Source: Halobacillus litoralis
Lineage (GTDB): Bacteria; Bacillota; Bacilli; Bacillales; Halobacillaceae
Reading direction: 5' to 3'
DNA: 64,000 bases
Assembly (NCBI RefSeq): GCF_009856415.1
Contig: NZ_WMEZ01000002.1
Location: forward strand, 620,001 to 684,000
The notes beneath the pieces are model-generated. The model did no database searches and was not told the DNA's origin. It was given only the letters and a program-made list of their open reading frames with translations. Positions 44,629 through 53,267 of this stretch are shown piece after piece. How positions within the stretch are numbered: position 1 is the stretch's first letter; every line of letters begins with the position of its first letter. The position numbers and the translations under genes were made by a program.

Positions 44629-44712
44629 TTCTAAGAACTCGTTCCCTTTTCATTTTTCACCCTGATCCCTATTGTAAAAAATGAAAAAATCGGATAAGAT
44701 AGATTACATTAG

Positions 44713-44737
44713 GAAAACGTTTGCACAAACGGTGCAC
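44713..44737 (+). promoter_or_regulatory. Candidate LacI/CcpA-type operators upstream of the alpha-glucosidase gene
   Basis: AAAACGTTTGC and the overlapping palindromic TGCACAAACGGTGCA resemble LacI-family operator half-sites. A third similar site, GTGCGCAATCGGTTGCATC, lies at 44803-44821. They suggest sugar-dependent or catabolite control of the GH13 gene; no regulator gene is adjacent. Confidence 0.4.
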
Positions 44738-44867
44738 AAGCATAAAAACAACCCTATTTTTAAGACAACTTGTTATGTAATCAAGTTTTTATTTTTATAC
44801 AAGTGCGCAATCGGTTGCATCTGCCTGTGATAGGCACCTATAAACGTAACGAAATGAGGCGAATACT

Positions 44868-46529
44868 ATGGAACGTGTATGGTGGAAGGAAGCGGTTGGA
44901 TATCAGGTCTATCCTCGTAGTTTTCAAGATTCGAACGGTGACGGGATCGGTGATTTACAAGGAATGATCGACAGACTGGATTACCTGAAAGAAATGGGCA
45001 TTGATTTTATTTGGATCTGTCCGATGTACAAGTCTCCTAAAGACGACAACGGCTATGATATCTCCGATTACCAGGACATATTAGAAGAATTCGGGACGAT
45101 GGATGATTTCGATCGATTACTTCAGGAAGTTCACAAACGGGACATGAAACTGATCATTGACCTTGTTCTCAACCACACCAGTGATGAACACCCTTGGTTC
45201 ATTGAATCAAGAAGCTCCAAAGACGATCCTAAGCGTGACTGGTACATTTGGCGTGACGGGAAAAATGGTGCTGAGCCAAACAACTGGGAAAGTATCTTTG
45301 ATGGTTCTGCCTGGCAGTACGATGAAAAAACAGAGCAATATTATTTGCACGTGTTCTCTACAAAACAGCCTGATCTGAACTGGGAAAATCCTGAAGTACG
45401 TGAAGCCTTATATGATACCGTCAACTGGTGGTTGGAAAAAGGTATTGATGGCTTCCGAATCGACGCCATCAGTCACATCAAAAAACGACCGGACTTCCCG
45501 GATATGCCAAATCCGAAAAAACAAAAGTACGTTTCTTCTTTCGATATGCACATGAACCAAGAAGGCATCCATGAATTTCTACAAGAATTCAAAGACGAAA
45601 CGTACAGCAAATATGACGTCATGACAGTCGGTGAAGCGAATGGTGTCAGTGCCGATGAGGCAGATCTTTGGGTTGGAGATAACGGGAAAATGGATATGAT
45701 TTTCCAATTTGAACACTTGGATCTTTGGGATCAGGATGCAGAACAACAGTTGGATATCCCTGGATTGAAAAAAGTCCTCACACGCTGGCAGAAAGCTTTA
45801 GAAGGCGACGGATGGAACGCTCTTTTCGTAGAAAACCACGATAAAGCCCGTGTAGTATCCACATGGGGAGACGACGAAGTTTACTGGCGCGAAAGTGCAA
45901 CGTCCATTGCAACGATGTACTTCTTCATGCAGGGAACACCCTATATTTATCAAGGGCAGGAAATTGGCATGACAAATGTGGCCTTCCCATCTATTGAAGA
46001 TTATGATGATGTTGCAGCGAAGAATTTGTATAAGACGAAAAAAGAACAAGGCATGTCCCACGAAGAAATCATGCAGATCCTTTGGAATACTTCCAGGGAT
46101 AACAGCCGGACGCCTATGCAATGGAGTCATAAAAAAAATGCAGGATTCACAAGTGGTACGCCGTGGATGAAAATCAATTCGAACTACAAGACAATCAATG
46201 TCGCAGACCAACAAGATGATCCCCATTCAATTTTGAATCATTATAAAGAAATGATTCGTCTGAAGAAGCAGCATGATCTTTTCACATATGGTACGTATGC
46301 GTTGATTCTTCCGGACGACAAACAAATTTATGCTTATACAAGAACACTTGATGGTAGAACCGCTTTAGTGATTGCAAACTTGACGAAAAATACAGCAGCA
46401 TTCGAGTCCTCTTATAAACTGAACTCGAGCGATTTAATTCTGTCAAACTTAATTGTAGATAAACATGTAGATGAAACGAGTTTCACACTTAAACCTTTTG
46501 AAGCACGTGTCTATTTATTAAACCAATAA
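44868..46529 (+). CDS. GH13 alpha-glucosidase (oligo-1,6-glucosidase type)
   Basis: Releases glucose from the non-reducing end of oligosaccharides in the cytoplasm. It has 553 residues and a (beta/alpha)8 barrel followed by a C-terminal beta domain. The catalytic triad is visible: nucleophile D199 in GFRIDA, acid/base E256 in VGEANG, and D325 in ENHDKAR. DLVLNHTSDEHPWF is conserved region I. There is no signal peptide. The regulator type and preference between alpha-1,4 and alpha-1,6 bonds cannot be fixed from sequence alone. Monocistronic. Confidence 0.93.
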   Translation: MERVWWKEAVGYQVYPRSFQDSNGDGIGDLQGMIDRLDYLKEMGIDFIWICPMYKSPKDDNGYDISDYQDILEEFGTMDDFDRLLQEVHKRDMKLIIDLVLNHTSDEHPWFIESRSSKDDPKRDWYIWRDGKNGAEPNNWESIFDGSAWQYDEKTEQYYLHVFSTKQPDLNWENPEVREALYDTVNWWLEKGIDGFRIDAISHIKKRPDFPDMPNPKKQKYVSSFDMHMNQEGIHEFLQEFKDETYSKYDVMTVGEANGVSADEADLWVGDNGKMDMIFQFEHLDLWDQDAEQQLDIPGLKKVLTRWQKALEGDGWNALFVENHDKARVVSTWGDDEVYWRESATSIATMYFFMQGTPYIYQGQEIGMTNVAFPSIEDYDDVAAKNLYKTKKEQGMSHEEIMQILWNTSRDNSRTPMQWSHKKNAGFTSGTPWMKINSNYKTINVADQQDDPHSILNHYKEMIRLKKQHDLFTYGTYALILPDDKQIYAYTRTLDGRTALVIANLTKNTAAFESSYKLNSSDLILSNLIVDKHVDETSFTLKPFEARVYLLNQ

Positions 46530-46560
46530 TTTATATCTTCCATCAGATTAGGGAGAACCA

Positions 46561-46596
46561 AAAAAGGACGGCCACCTTAGGAGTGCCGTCCTTTTT
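46561..46596. terminator. Bidirectional terminator between the GH13 and OsmC genes
   Basis: AAAAAGGACGGC/GCCGTCCTTTTT (46561-46572 with 46584-46595) serves two convergent genes. Confidence 0.92.
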
Positions 46597-46597
46597 G

Positions 46598-47047
46598 TCA
46601 TTCAGCAATGCTTGTGTCTGCTTCCATCTCAAGTTCAACGTTACCCTGAATGGCTTTGGAGATCATGCAGCTCTTTTCCGCTTTTTCAATAAGGCGGTTC
46701 AGTTTGGATAAGTCTTTATCGTCCGCTTGCGCGCGCAGGACTACTCTTGGTCTGTGGATGATTTTTTGATAGGTAAAGACTCCATCGGTCACATCCACAA
46801 TCCCTTCTGATTGCATGTCCATTTCTTCTAATGGCAACTCTGCCCTTTCAATCATAGCAGCGAGGCTGATGATATAGCAGGTGGCCGCTGCTCCGAGAAG
46901 CATCTCGTCTGGATTGGTCCCTACATCCGGTCCATCCATCTCTTTCGGGATCGATATTTTCGTTTTCAGTTTTTCTGATTCAATGTAGCCGACTTCATTC
47001 CTTCCGCCTGGCCAGTCGGCTTTTAAATGAAAATGATGCAAAGCCAT
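46598..47047 (-). CDS. OsmC family protein
   Basis: A 149-residue thiol-dependent peroxidase-like protein of the OsmC/Ohr superfamily. The first redox Cys lies in LGAAATCYIISLAAMIE and the second in AEKSCMISKAI. It most resembles the general OsmC subgroup, which removes organic hydroperoxides. GGAG lies 9 bases before the ATG. It follows an acetyltransferase gene by 17 bases and probably belongs to the same transcript. Confidence 0.9.
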   Translation of the reverse strand: MALHHFHLKADWPGGRNEVGYIESEKLKTKISIPKEMDGPDVGTNPDEMLLGAAATCYIISLAAMIERAELPLEEMDMQSEGIVDVTDGVFTYQKIIHRPRVVLRAQADDKDLSKLNRLIEKAEKSCMISKAIQGNVELEMEADTSIAE

Positions 47048-47064
47048 GATGTCACTCTCCTTTA

Positions 47065-47520
47065 TTATTTTTCCATAGAAAGGAACTCGTAATGTCCCCC
47101 GTTCGTAGCCTGCATGAACGTCTGCTTCTTTTTGAAGCCTACACGCTCGTAAACGGCAATGGCACGCTTATTGAATGTAGCAACGGAAAGTGTAAAAGCA
47201 CCTGCTTGATACTTTTCTGTCGCAAAACGAAGACACGATTTCACGAAACTTTCCCCCAGCCCTTTTCCTGCTTTATCCGGGTGCATACCTAACCCAAGGT
47301 CAACGGTGGGATGATTTTTCAAGTCCACCGTTAAGAAGCCGATTAAACTCCCGCCTTTATGTGCGCTATACGTGTGTGGACTCCGCTTCTCCGGGTTTAT
47401 GAAAAGCTCCAAATCGTCTTCGTCAGCTGTCATGTTATAAAAATCATAGGGTTCAGGATATTTCCAACCTGCAATTTCTTCTGCCTCTTGTTGGGTGATG
47501 GGGGTCCATTGGATCTTCAA
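47065..47520 (-). CDS. GNAT family N-acetyltransferase
   Basis: An acetyltransferase of about 151 residues with LGLGMHPDKAGKGLGESFV (acetyl-CoA loop) and the C-terminal NKRAIAVYERVGFKKK. No ATG stands at a suitable place. I favour the TTG at 47520, which overlaps the upstream TGA as TTGA; the TTG five codons earlier at 47535 is the alternative. The start is therefore uncertain. Substrate unknown. Confidence 0.82.
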   Translation of the reverse strand: MKIQWTPITQQEAEEIAGWKYPEPYDFYNMTADEDDLELFINPEKRSPHTYSAHKGGSLIGFLTVDLKNHPTVDLGLGMHPDKAGKGLGESFVKSCLRFATEKYQAGAFTLSVATFNKRAIAVYERVGFKKKQTFMQATNGGHYEFLSMEK

Positions 47521-47711
47521 GATTCCTGTTCCCAATCTTTTTTGAAGCGGGCCATTTTCACCTGAAGCTGCTCAATCATATCCAGAACACGATTAAAATC
47601 CTGGATGTCCACATTTTCTGCATCCATGCTGGATACGACTTGATTAAGCATTTGAATTCTATTCTTAATATAATGAAACTGTTGTGAAGGATGCTGAGCT
47701 GCCTTGCCCAT
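47517..47711 (-). CDS. SE1561 family protein
   Basis: A 64-residue soluble helical protein matching the small SE1561 family of Bacilli: MGK start, QFHYIKNRIQMLNQVV, then DFNRVLDMIEQLQVKMARF. The function is unknown. Its stop overlaps the TTG start of the acetyltransferase gene. Confidence 0.78.
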   Translation of the reverse strand: MGKAAQHPSQQFHYIKNRIQMLNQVVSSMDAENVDIQDFNRVLDMIEQLQVKMARFKKDWEQES

Positions 47712-47785
47712 TCGAAAGCCCTCCTTTGTTTACCTTTCCTTTCATCTTACATGGCTCATAAGGAAAGTAAAAGATTTTGCCCATA

Positions 47786-47817
47786 AGAAAAGCTGCGGCA
47801 AAGGCCACAGCTTTTTT
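47786..47817 (-). terminator. Intrinsic terminator of terC
   Basis: A 12-bp stem AAAAGCTGTGGC/GCCGCAGCTTTT with a CTTT loop is followed on the minus strand by CTTATG, just past the terC stop. Confidence 0.8.
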
Positions 47818-47818
47818 G

Positions 47819-48595
47819 TTATTCTTCTTCCACTTCTCTTTTCTCTGATAAGAACCACCCTAGTGCTGCGATAATGACAAGGACAGAATAGAAGATGATC
47901 TTCCATAGTGCTGAATGAGCAAAGTGTTCATCCAGAATTTGAATATTCGGGTGTGCAAGTGTAGATACAACCAGTTTCACACCGACCCAGCCCACAATGA
48001 CAAAGGCCGCTACTTCTAAACCTGGACGGGACTTCAGTAGTTTAACAAAATATCCTGCAGCAAAACGCATGATGATAATTCCAATCATACCACCCGCAAG
48101 TATGACGGCAAATTGCCCACCATCAAGACTTCCAACATCCGGTAAATCTGTTTCAGGCAATGCAACAGCAAGAGCAACGGCAGCCAATATAGAGTCCACG
48201 GCAAAAGCCAAATCGGCAAGCTCTACTTTAAGAACAGTAGCCCAAAAGCCTTTCCCTCGCTGATTTCCTGCATCTTCTTCCATTTCTTCTTCATAATCAT
48301 CCCCTTTGGCCCGCCACCGGTCAAAGAGGTGTTTTCCTGAAATGAATAGTAAGTAAGCGGCTCCTAATGCTTGAACTTGCCATACGTCTACAAGGAAGGA
48401 AATGATGAACAGGGATCCAAATCTAAGTATAAATGCACCAGCTAAACCGTAAAATAACGCCTTTTTCCTTTTTTCTTCCGGCAGGTGTTTGACCATGATC
48501 GCTAGTACAAGAGCGTTATCTGCGGCTAGAATTCCTTCCAAACCGACAAGCACGAGCAAAACCCAGCCGTATTCAATCAATAATTGAGCATCCAA
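47819..48595 (-). CDS. TerC family membrane protein (Mn2+ exporter type)
   Basis: A 258-residue membrane protein with about seven to nine segments. The TerC family marks are EGILAADNALVLAIMVKHLP and ELADLAFAVDSILAAVAL, whose acidic residues are thought to bind metal. B. subtilis TerC proteins (YceF, YkoY) export Mn2+ and help metallate secreted enzymes. The yybP-ykoY riboswitch upstream supports a manganese role. I chose the TTG at 48595 with AAAGGAG 9 bases upstream; an ATG seven codons earlier lies beside the leader terminator. Confidence 0.92.
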   Translation of the reverse strand: MDAQLLIEYGWVLLVLVGLEGILAADNALVLAIMVKHLPEEKRKKALFYGLAGAFILRFGSLFIISFLVDVWQVQALGAAYLLFISGKHLFDRWRAKGDDYEEEMEEDAGNQRGKGFWATVLKVELADLAFAVDSILAAVALAVALPETDLPDVGSLDGGQFAVILAGGMIGIIIMRFAAGYFVKLLKSRPGLEVAAFVIVGWVGVKLVVSTLAHPNIQILDEHFAHSALWKIIFYSVLVIIAALGWFLSEKREVEEE

Positions 48596-48616
48596 TTTTA
48601 TTCTCTCCTTTTCCAT

Positions 48617-48649
48617 AAAAAATGGTCCCCACCACTATGGTAAGGACCA
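48617..48649 (-). terminator. Leader terminator of terC (riboswitch expression platform)
   Basis: TGGTCC...GGGACCA with inner pairing ACCATAGTGGT, followed on the minus strand by TTTTTTATGG, ends about 20 bases before the terC start. Mn2+ binding would be expected to prevent it. Confidence 0.82.
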
Positions 48650-48672
48650 AAAGAATAGACCTTTACCACAGT

Positions 48673-48770
48673 GGGTAAAGGTCTCGCTAACAACTTCCGT
48701 TGCCAATAAAGCCGGGGAATGTTTCCCGAAATGACGACTTTATTGTCCCAGCTACTCCCCTTTAGGAATG
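48673..48770 (-). promoter_or_regulatory. yybP-ykoY (Mn2+) riboswitch
   Basis: The minus strand begins with CTAAAGGGGAGTAGC and closes with GTTAGCGAGACCTTTACC, the two conserved blocks of the yybP-ykoY class, enclosing a paired arm AATAAAGTCG...CGGCTTTATT and GGCAACGGAAGTTG. This class senses Mn2+ and usually turns on Mn2+ export genes. Confidence 0.93.
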
Positions 48771-48785
48771 CTACATCTACCCTCA

Positions 48786-48813
48786 ATCATAGCATGCAAC
48801 CATGTATTGTCAA
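48786..48813 (-). promoter_or_regulatory. SigmaA promoter of terC
   Basis: On the minus strand: -35 TTGACA, a 16-base spacer ending in TGC, -10 TATGAT. It starts the riboswitch leader. Confidence 0.8.
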
Positions 48814-48911
48814 CGACTTTCCTGCCCACATTATAGAATAATTCTAGTATGAGGACAGGAAGGTTTCCTTATGCAATATTGAACGAACGTTTGAGCTATT
48901 CGCGTCTTCTG

Positions 48912-50144
48912 TTATTTTCCTGCCTTTTCTTCGAATAACCGGGCAATTTCGACAATGACTTGAGTCGCTTTTTCCATACTATCCAGCGAAATATATTCGT
49001 ACTTCCCGTGGAAATTCTCTCCGCCTGTAAATAGGTTCGGAGTAGGAAGCCCCATATAGGAAAGTTGAGAGCCGTCCGTCCCTCCCCTGATCGGTTTCAC
49101 AAGTGGTTTTACTTCTTTATTCAGCATCGCCTCATGAGCGATATCTACAATGTGTTTGACGGGTTCGATTTTATCACCCATGTTGTAATATTGATCTTCC
49201 ATGCTCAGATCCACTCGTTTCATTCCATGTTTTTCACGAATGGATTCAGCTATTTGCTGCATCTTCTCTTTTCTATGTTGAAACGCCTCTTTGTCATGAT
49301 CCCGAATCAAGTAAGTCAACTCGGCTTTCTCTACGTCTCCCTGAATGGAGTGTAGATGGAAAAAGCCTTCATACTCCTCCGTATGCTCAGGAGCTTCTTG
49401 TCCAGGTAACGATTCTTGAAACGCCACCGCCAACTTGGCCGCATTTACCATTTTGTTCTTGGCTGTGCCCGGGTGCACGCTGTGGCCGTGGAAGGTCACT
49501 TTAGCTGTCGCCGCATTGAAGCTCTCATATTGGAGTTCACCGAGCGGACCACCATCGACCGTATAAGCATAAGACGCCCCGAACCGTTCCACGTCAAATT
49601 TATGTGGGCCTCTCCCAATCTCTTCATCCGGAGTGAAAGCTACACGAATTTTCCCATGCTTGATCTCTGAATTTTTGATCAGATGATTTAGTGCGGTCAT
49701 AATTTCGGTAATGCCCGCTTTGTTGTCCGCACCAAGAAGTGTTGTGCCATCTGTCGTAATCAATGTCTGACCTTTATATGTAGGAAGTTCCGGGAACTCT
49801 TCGGGTGAAAGTACAACATCCTTGTTCAATTGAATAACACCACCGTCATAACCTTCAACAATTTGCGGGTTCACCCCAGTTCCCGTAAAATCCGTAGCTG
49901 TATCGATGTGTGCAAGAAAACCGATAACAGGAACTTCTTTATCCGTGTTGGCAGGAAGTGTCGCCATCACATATGCGTAGTCATCGACGGTGACTTCCTC
50001 CATTCCAAGCTCCTTCAGTTCGTCCACCAGTTTATTAGCGAGCTCCCATTGTTTTTCGGTGGATGGAGTTGTCAGGCTGTTTTCATCCGATTGCGTATCG
50101 ATTTTCACATAAGAAGTAAAGCGTTCCAGTAATTCTTTTTTCAT
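48912..50144 (-). CDS. pepT: Peptidase T (tripeptidase)
   Basis: A Zn-dependent M20 family aminotripeptidase of 410 residues. Zn ligands and catalytic residues are seen in [22 protein letters not shown] and [11 protein letters not shown]; the dimerisation domain holds [16 protein letters not shown], and the C-terminal [15 protein letters not shown] carries the last His ligand. Full length for the family. No clear terminator follows before the terC promoter. Confidence 0.96.
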   Translation of the reverse strand: MKKELLERFTSYVKIDTQSDENSLTTPSTEKQWELANKLVDELKELGMEEVTVDDYAYVMATLPANTDKEVPVIGFLAHIDTATDFTGTGVNPQIVEGYDGGVIQLNKDVVLSPEEFPELPTYKGQTLITTDGTTLLGADNKAGITEIMTALNHLIKNSEIKHGKIRVAFTPDEEIGRGPHKFDVERFGASYAYTVDGGPLGELQYESFNAATAKVTFHGHSVHPGTAKNKMVNAAKLAVAFQESLPGQEAPEHTEEYEGFFHLHSIQGDVEKAELTYLIRDHDKEAFQHRKEKMQQIAESIREKHGMKRVDLSMEDQYYNMGDKIEPVKHIVDIAHEAMLNKEVKPLVKPIRGGTDGSQLSYMGLPTPNLFTGGENFHGKYEYISLDSMEKATQVIVEIARLFEEKAGK

Positions 50145-50212
50145 TCTAGTTCCCCCTCCAAATTCAAGCTTCTTTTTTCAGTTTATTCTTACTAAGATTA
50201 AAAGTAAATGTA

Positions 50213-50240
50213 TTGCTTCACCGGCAAACTTTGGTATTCT
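50213..50240 (+). promoter_or_regulatory. SigmaA promoter of the AI-2E-type transporter gene
   Basis: -35 TTGCTT (50213-50218), a 16-base spacer and -10 TATTCT (50235-50240) with an extended TGG. Confidence 0.5.
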
Positions 50241-50281
50241 TAACATAGTGATTAAACTCTTATAAAAAGGTGTGTCCGCTT

Positions 50282-51358
50282 TTGATTCATAAACGTTGGT
50301 TCCAAGTCATTGTTACCGCTATTCTCCTCTCGCTGTTGGTTTTATTATTAAACCAAATCCATTTTTTCTTTGAACCCATTTTGACATATATTGCTGCCAT
50401 CGCTGTTCCTCTCATTGGCGGAGGAATTCTTTTTTATATTTCACGACCGATCCTGCAGCTGCTAGAAAAATACCGCATTCCCCGTATACTGGGGATTTTG
50501 ATCATTTTCCTGCTCTACATATTCATTGGATTTTTGATCACCCGTTTCATTGCTCCAATTGCTCAGGAGCAATTCACAAAACTTGTGGACAATATTCCTG
50601 ATATGGCCGAGATGTTAAGTGAAACCGTTACGTACTGGCAGCAAAACCAGGATATTATTCCAAGTGAATTCAACAGCACCATTGATAACGTAGTCAATAA
50701 CTTAGAAACATACTTACAAGGCGCACCCACGGTCATTATCAACGTCGTCAGTCAGCTGATCGGCTTTGTCTTCGCCCTCGTTCTTATCCCTTTCTTCCTT
50801 TTCTTCATGTTGAAAGATGGAGATAAGCTTGTGCCATTCATTAAGAAATTTTTAAGTGATCGTGCCGCAAGAAGCTTCGAAAAGCTGGCCCGCTCCGTCG
50901 ACTACACACTGAATGCCTTCATCCTGGGACAAATGACAGTAAGTATTGTGGTTGGTCTTCTGCTTTTGATCGGATACATGATCATTGACTTGAAGTATGC
51001 CCTAACACTGGCTTTGTTTGCCATGGTCATGAACGTCATTCCATTCGTGGGACCATTTTTAGCTGTCATTCCAGCCTTGCTCGTAGGTCTGTTTCAGGAT
51101 CCGATCCTTGCTGTCTGGGTGGCCGTTATTACGATCATCGCGCAACAGCTGGAAGGAAACTTTGTATCCCCGAACGTCATGGGGAAAGCGCTCAGCATCC
51201 ACCCACTAACCATCATCACCTTGATTCTGGCAGCAGGAAGTCTCGCCGGATTCCTGGGATTGCTGTTCGCGATCCCGACCTATGCGGTATTGAAAGCCAT
51301 CAGCAGTCACTTTTATGAAGAGTGGCTCGAAAGAAGAGAGACGACGAATCCAGAATAA
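50282..51358 (+). CDS. AI-2E family transporter (UPF0118)
   Basis: A 358-residue membrane protein of the AI-2 exporter (UPF0118) superfamily, with about eight segments and a soluble loop near residues 95-155. The family stretch VGLFQDPILAVWVAVIT and the EGNFVSPNVMGKALSIHPL motif near the C-terminus are diagnostic. Some members are Na+(Li+)/H+ antiporters or export AI-2; the substrate here is unknown. I chose the TTG at 50282 with AAGGTG 9 bases upstream; a GTG four codons earlier overlaps the ribosome-binding site. Confidence 0.88.
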   Translation: MIHKRWFQVIVTAILLSLLVLLLNQIHFFFEPILTYIAAIAVPLIGGGILFYISRPILQLLEKYRIPRILGILIIFLLYIFIGFLITRFIAPIAQEQFTKLVDNIPDMAEMLSETVTYWQQNQDIIPSEFNSTIDNVVNNLETYLQGAPTVIINVVSQLIGFVFALVLIPFFLFFMLKDGDKLVPFIKKFLSDRAARSFEKLARSVDYTLNAFILGQMTVSIVVGLLLLIGYMIIDLKYALTLALFAMVMNVIPFVGPFLAVIPALLVGLFQDPILAVWVAVITIIAQQLEGNFVSPNVMGKALSIHPLTIITLILAAGSLAGFLGLLFAIPTYAVLKAISSHFYEEWLERRETTNPE

Positions 51359-51365
51359 TACGAGA

Positions 51366-51399
51366 AGAAGCCCGCTATTTATAGTGGGTTTCATTTTTT
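51366..51399 (+). terminator. Intrinsic terminator of the AI-2E-type gene
   Basis: The stem AGCCCGCTA/TAGTGGGTT (with G-U pairs) is followed by TTCATTTTTTG. Confidence 0.7.
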
Positions 51400-51445
51400 G
51401 CAAAACAAGACGATTGCAACACGATATGGAAGCGAGGAAAAGAAA

Positions 51446-52630
51446 ATGTCACAACCGAAACTTTGGACATGGCCGTTCATTTTTTTGATTTTAGCCAACC
51501 TATTCACATTCATGAGCTTTCAAATGCTTCTTCCAAACCTGCCTCCCTATATTGAATCCATCGGAGGCTCGAGTTTACAAGTCGGACTAATTACAACGAC
51601 GTTTGCTTTTGCCGCGATCATCATCCGCCCTTTCATCGGCCACCTGTTAATGACGCGGCCACGTAAAATCCTCGTGTTGATTGGAGCCATCTCCCTACTC
51701 GTCATGACCGCCCTTTACCCGATTACCCAAGTGGTTGTCATTCTTTTAATCATTCGTTTCATTCACGGGATCGCATGGGGATGGTCGACAACGGTAAACG
51801 GAACCGCCGCTGTCGATCTCGTTCCAAGAAGACGCGTAGGAGAAGGCATGGGGTATTTCGGCCTCTCTGTAACGGTCGGGATGATTATGGCTCCGAGTCT
51901 GGGTATCTACCTTTACCAAAATTATTCCTTCAATCTTCTTGTTGGCATTGCTGTTGCCCTAGGTTTGATTGCTATTCTTCTCTTTTCCATTACTAGCTTT
52001 GTTACACCTGAGCAGGTTTATAAGAACCAAGAAAACCCTCCGCGATTTTCTTTTACTGGTTCACTCATTGAAAAAAGAAGCTGGTATCCGGCTCTCGTTA
52101 CGATACTGAATACTTTCGGATATGGCTCGGTGGTCACCTATATCGTGATCTTCGGCAATGAACAAGGACTTTCAGGGACTTTTCTTTTCTATTTCTTTAA
52201 TGCTGTATTTGCGACCATAACGAGACCAATCACAGGCCGCTACTTTGATAAAAACGGTCCGTGGAAATTGATTATGATTTGTTCTATTCTTTCATTTAGC
52301 GCCATGTGGGTGCTTGCCCTAGCCAGTTCGAATGTCCACTTAATCATTGCAGGAGCTATATTCGGGATTGGTTTCGGATCCATGATGCCCGCCCTTCAAG
52401 CATGGGTGATTTCCAAAACGACGACAGAGAGAAGCGGGATTGCTAACGGGATGTATTATTCATCGATCGACCTCGGAATCGGTTCTAGCGCATTCATTCT
52501 TGGGTTTATTTATCAGTTCGTCGAAACGGCTACACTATTCAAGTTGTCCAGCTTCCTATTCCTACTCGTCTTACTGCTCACGATTTTGGACTACAGAAAA
52601 CAAACCGAACCCTGGGTAGCTCCCGAATAA
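51446..52630 (+). CDS. Major facilitator superfamily transporter
   Basis: A 394-residue MFS protein with 12 membrane segments, probably a multidrug- or arabinose-efflux-type exporter. The signature between segments 2 and 3 reads FIGHLLMTRPRKILVL, and NGTAAVDLVPRRRVGEGMGYFG lies in the segment 4-5 region. The ATG at 51446 has GAGG 8 bases upstream; the 16 upstream codons come from the preceding terminator. The substrate is unknown. Confidence 0.88.
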   Translation: MSQPKLWTWPFIFLILANLFTFMSFQMLLPNLPPYIESIGGSSLQVGLITTTFAFAAIIIRPFIGHLLMTRPRKILVLIGAISLLVMTALYPITQVVVILLIIRFIHGIAWGWSTTVNGTAAVDLVPRRRVGEGMGYFGLSVTVGMIMAPSLGIYLYQNYSFNLLVGIAVALGLIAILLFSITSFVTPEQVYKNQENPPRFSFTGSLIEKRSWYPALVTILNTFGYGSVVTYIVIFGNEQGLSGTFLFYFFNAVFATITRPITGRYFDKNGPWKLIMICSILSFSAMWVLALASSNVHLIIAGAIFGIGFGSMMPALQAWVISKTTTERSGIANGMYYSSIDLGIGSSAFILGFIYQFVETATLFKLSSFLFLLVLLLTILDYRKQTEPWVAPE

Positions 52631-52643
52631 GGTTTCTTACCAA

Positions 52644-53192
52644 CAATATGGCAGGATTGTGGAAGACTTAGCTTCGAGACTTTTGTTGAGTGGATGGGGG
52701 CTGCGGGGAATGAGTCGCTTTCCGTGGGAGCGCGGTGAGCCTCCTCGGACTGCGTCCTGCGGGGTCTCACCATGCACTTTTTCCCTCAGGAGTCTCCCCA
52801 TTCCCCTCCGCCCCTTTGCCATGTGAGTGTCTCGAAACCGATTCCGGAATCAGCCCATTTTCAACTGATGGAGATGAGTAGTTTTAAGCACACGGGTCAA
52901 GTATGTGGATTATGCTAGATATAGAGAGCTTCCTGCGTACACCACAAGGACAGTAGATGATTGTACTACTTTGCAAAGGGGTTCGTTTCTCCCTTACATG
53001 GAATGGGGTGGTTGGGAAGCTGCGAGACTCCCGTGGGAGAAGGAGTTAGGCGAGATCCCGTAGGACGCAGTCCGAGGAAGCTCGGCGCTCCCCCACAGGA
53101 AAGCGAGTGGCTTCCCAGCCACCCCTAACGCTCAACCAGGCAACGAACCCCGGGAACATCTCGAAACTGAGTCTTCCACAATCGGGAGCTTT
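52644..53192. repeat. Composite intergenic repeat E
   Basis: Fills most of the gene-free stretch between the convergent MFS and dctP genes. Left outer end AATATGGCAGGATTGT then GAAGACTT (52662). Left unit: type 1b core closed by GTCTCGAAAC (52829-52838). Right unit: type 2 core between GGGGTTCGTT (52978-52987) and AACGAACCCC (53142-53151). Right outer end GAGTCTTC (53169-53176) then ACAATCGGGAGCTTT. It pairs the type 1b of copies C and D with the type 2 of copies A and B. Confidence 0.92.
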
Positions 53193-53222
53193 AGTTGAAG
53201 TGAATTATTCTTTATCTAGCAT

Positions 53223-53259
53223 AAAAAATGTCCAGAGCAGTGAGCTCTGGACATTTTTT
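53223..53259. terminator. Terminator of the TRAP operon (symmetrical)
   Basis: A perfect 16-bp stem (53223-53238 with 53244-53259) bounded by A and T tracts, 9 bases past the dctP stop. Confidence 0.95.
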
Positions 53260-53267
53260 TAAGTGCT

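Noticed and set aside
43726-44634. A 302-codon plus-strand reading frame antisense to ribD and the FMN riboswitch
   Set aside because: It covers a well-supported enzyme gene and a riboswitch on the other strand, has no family resemblance and no ribosome-binding site.
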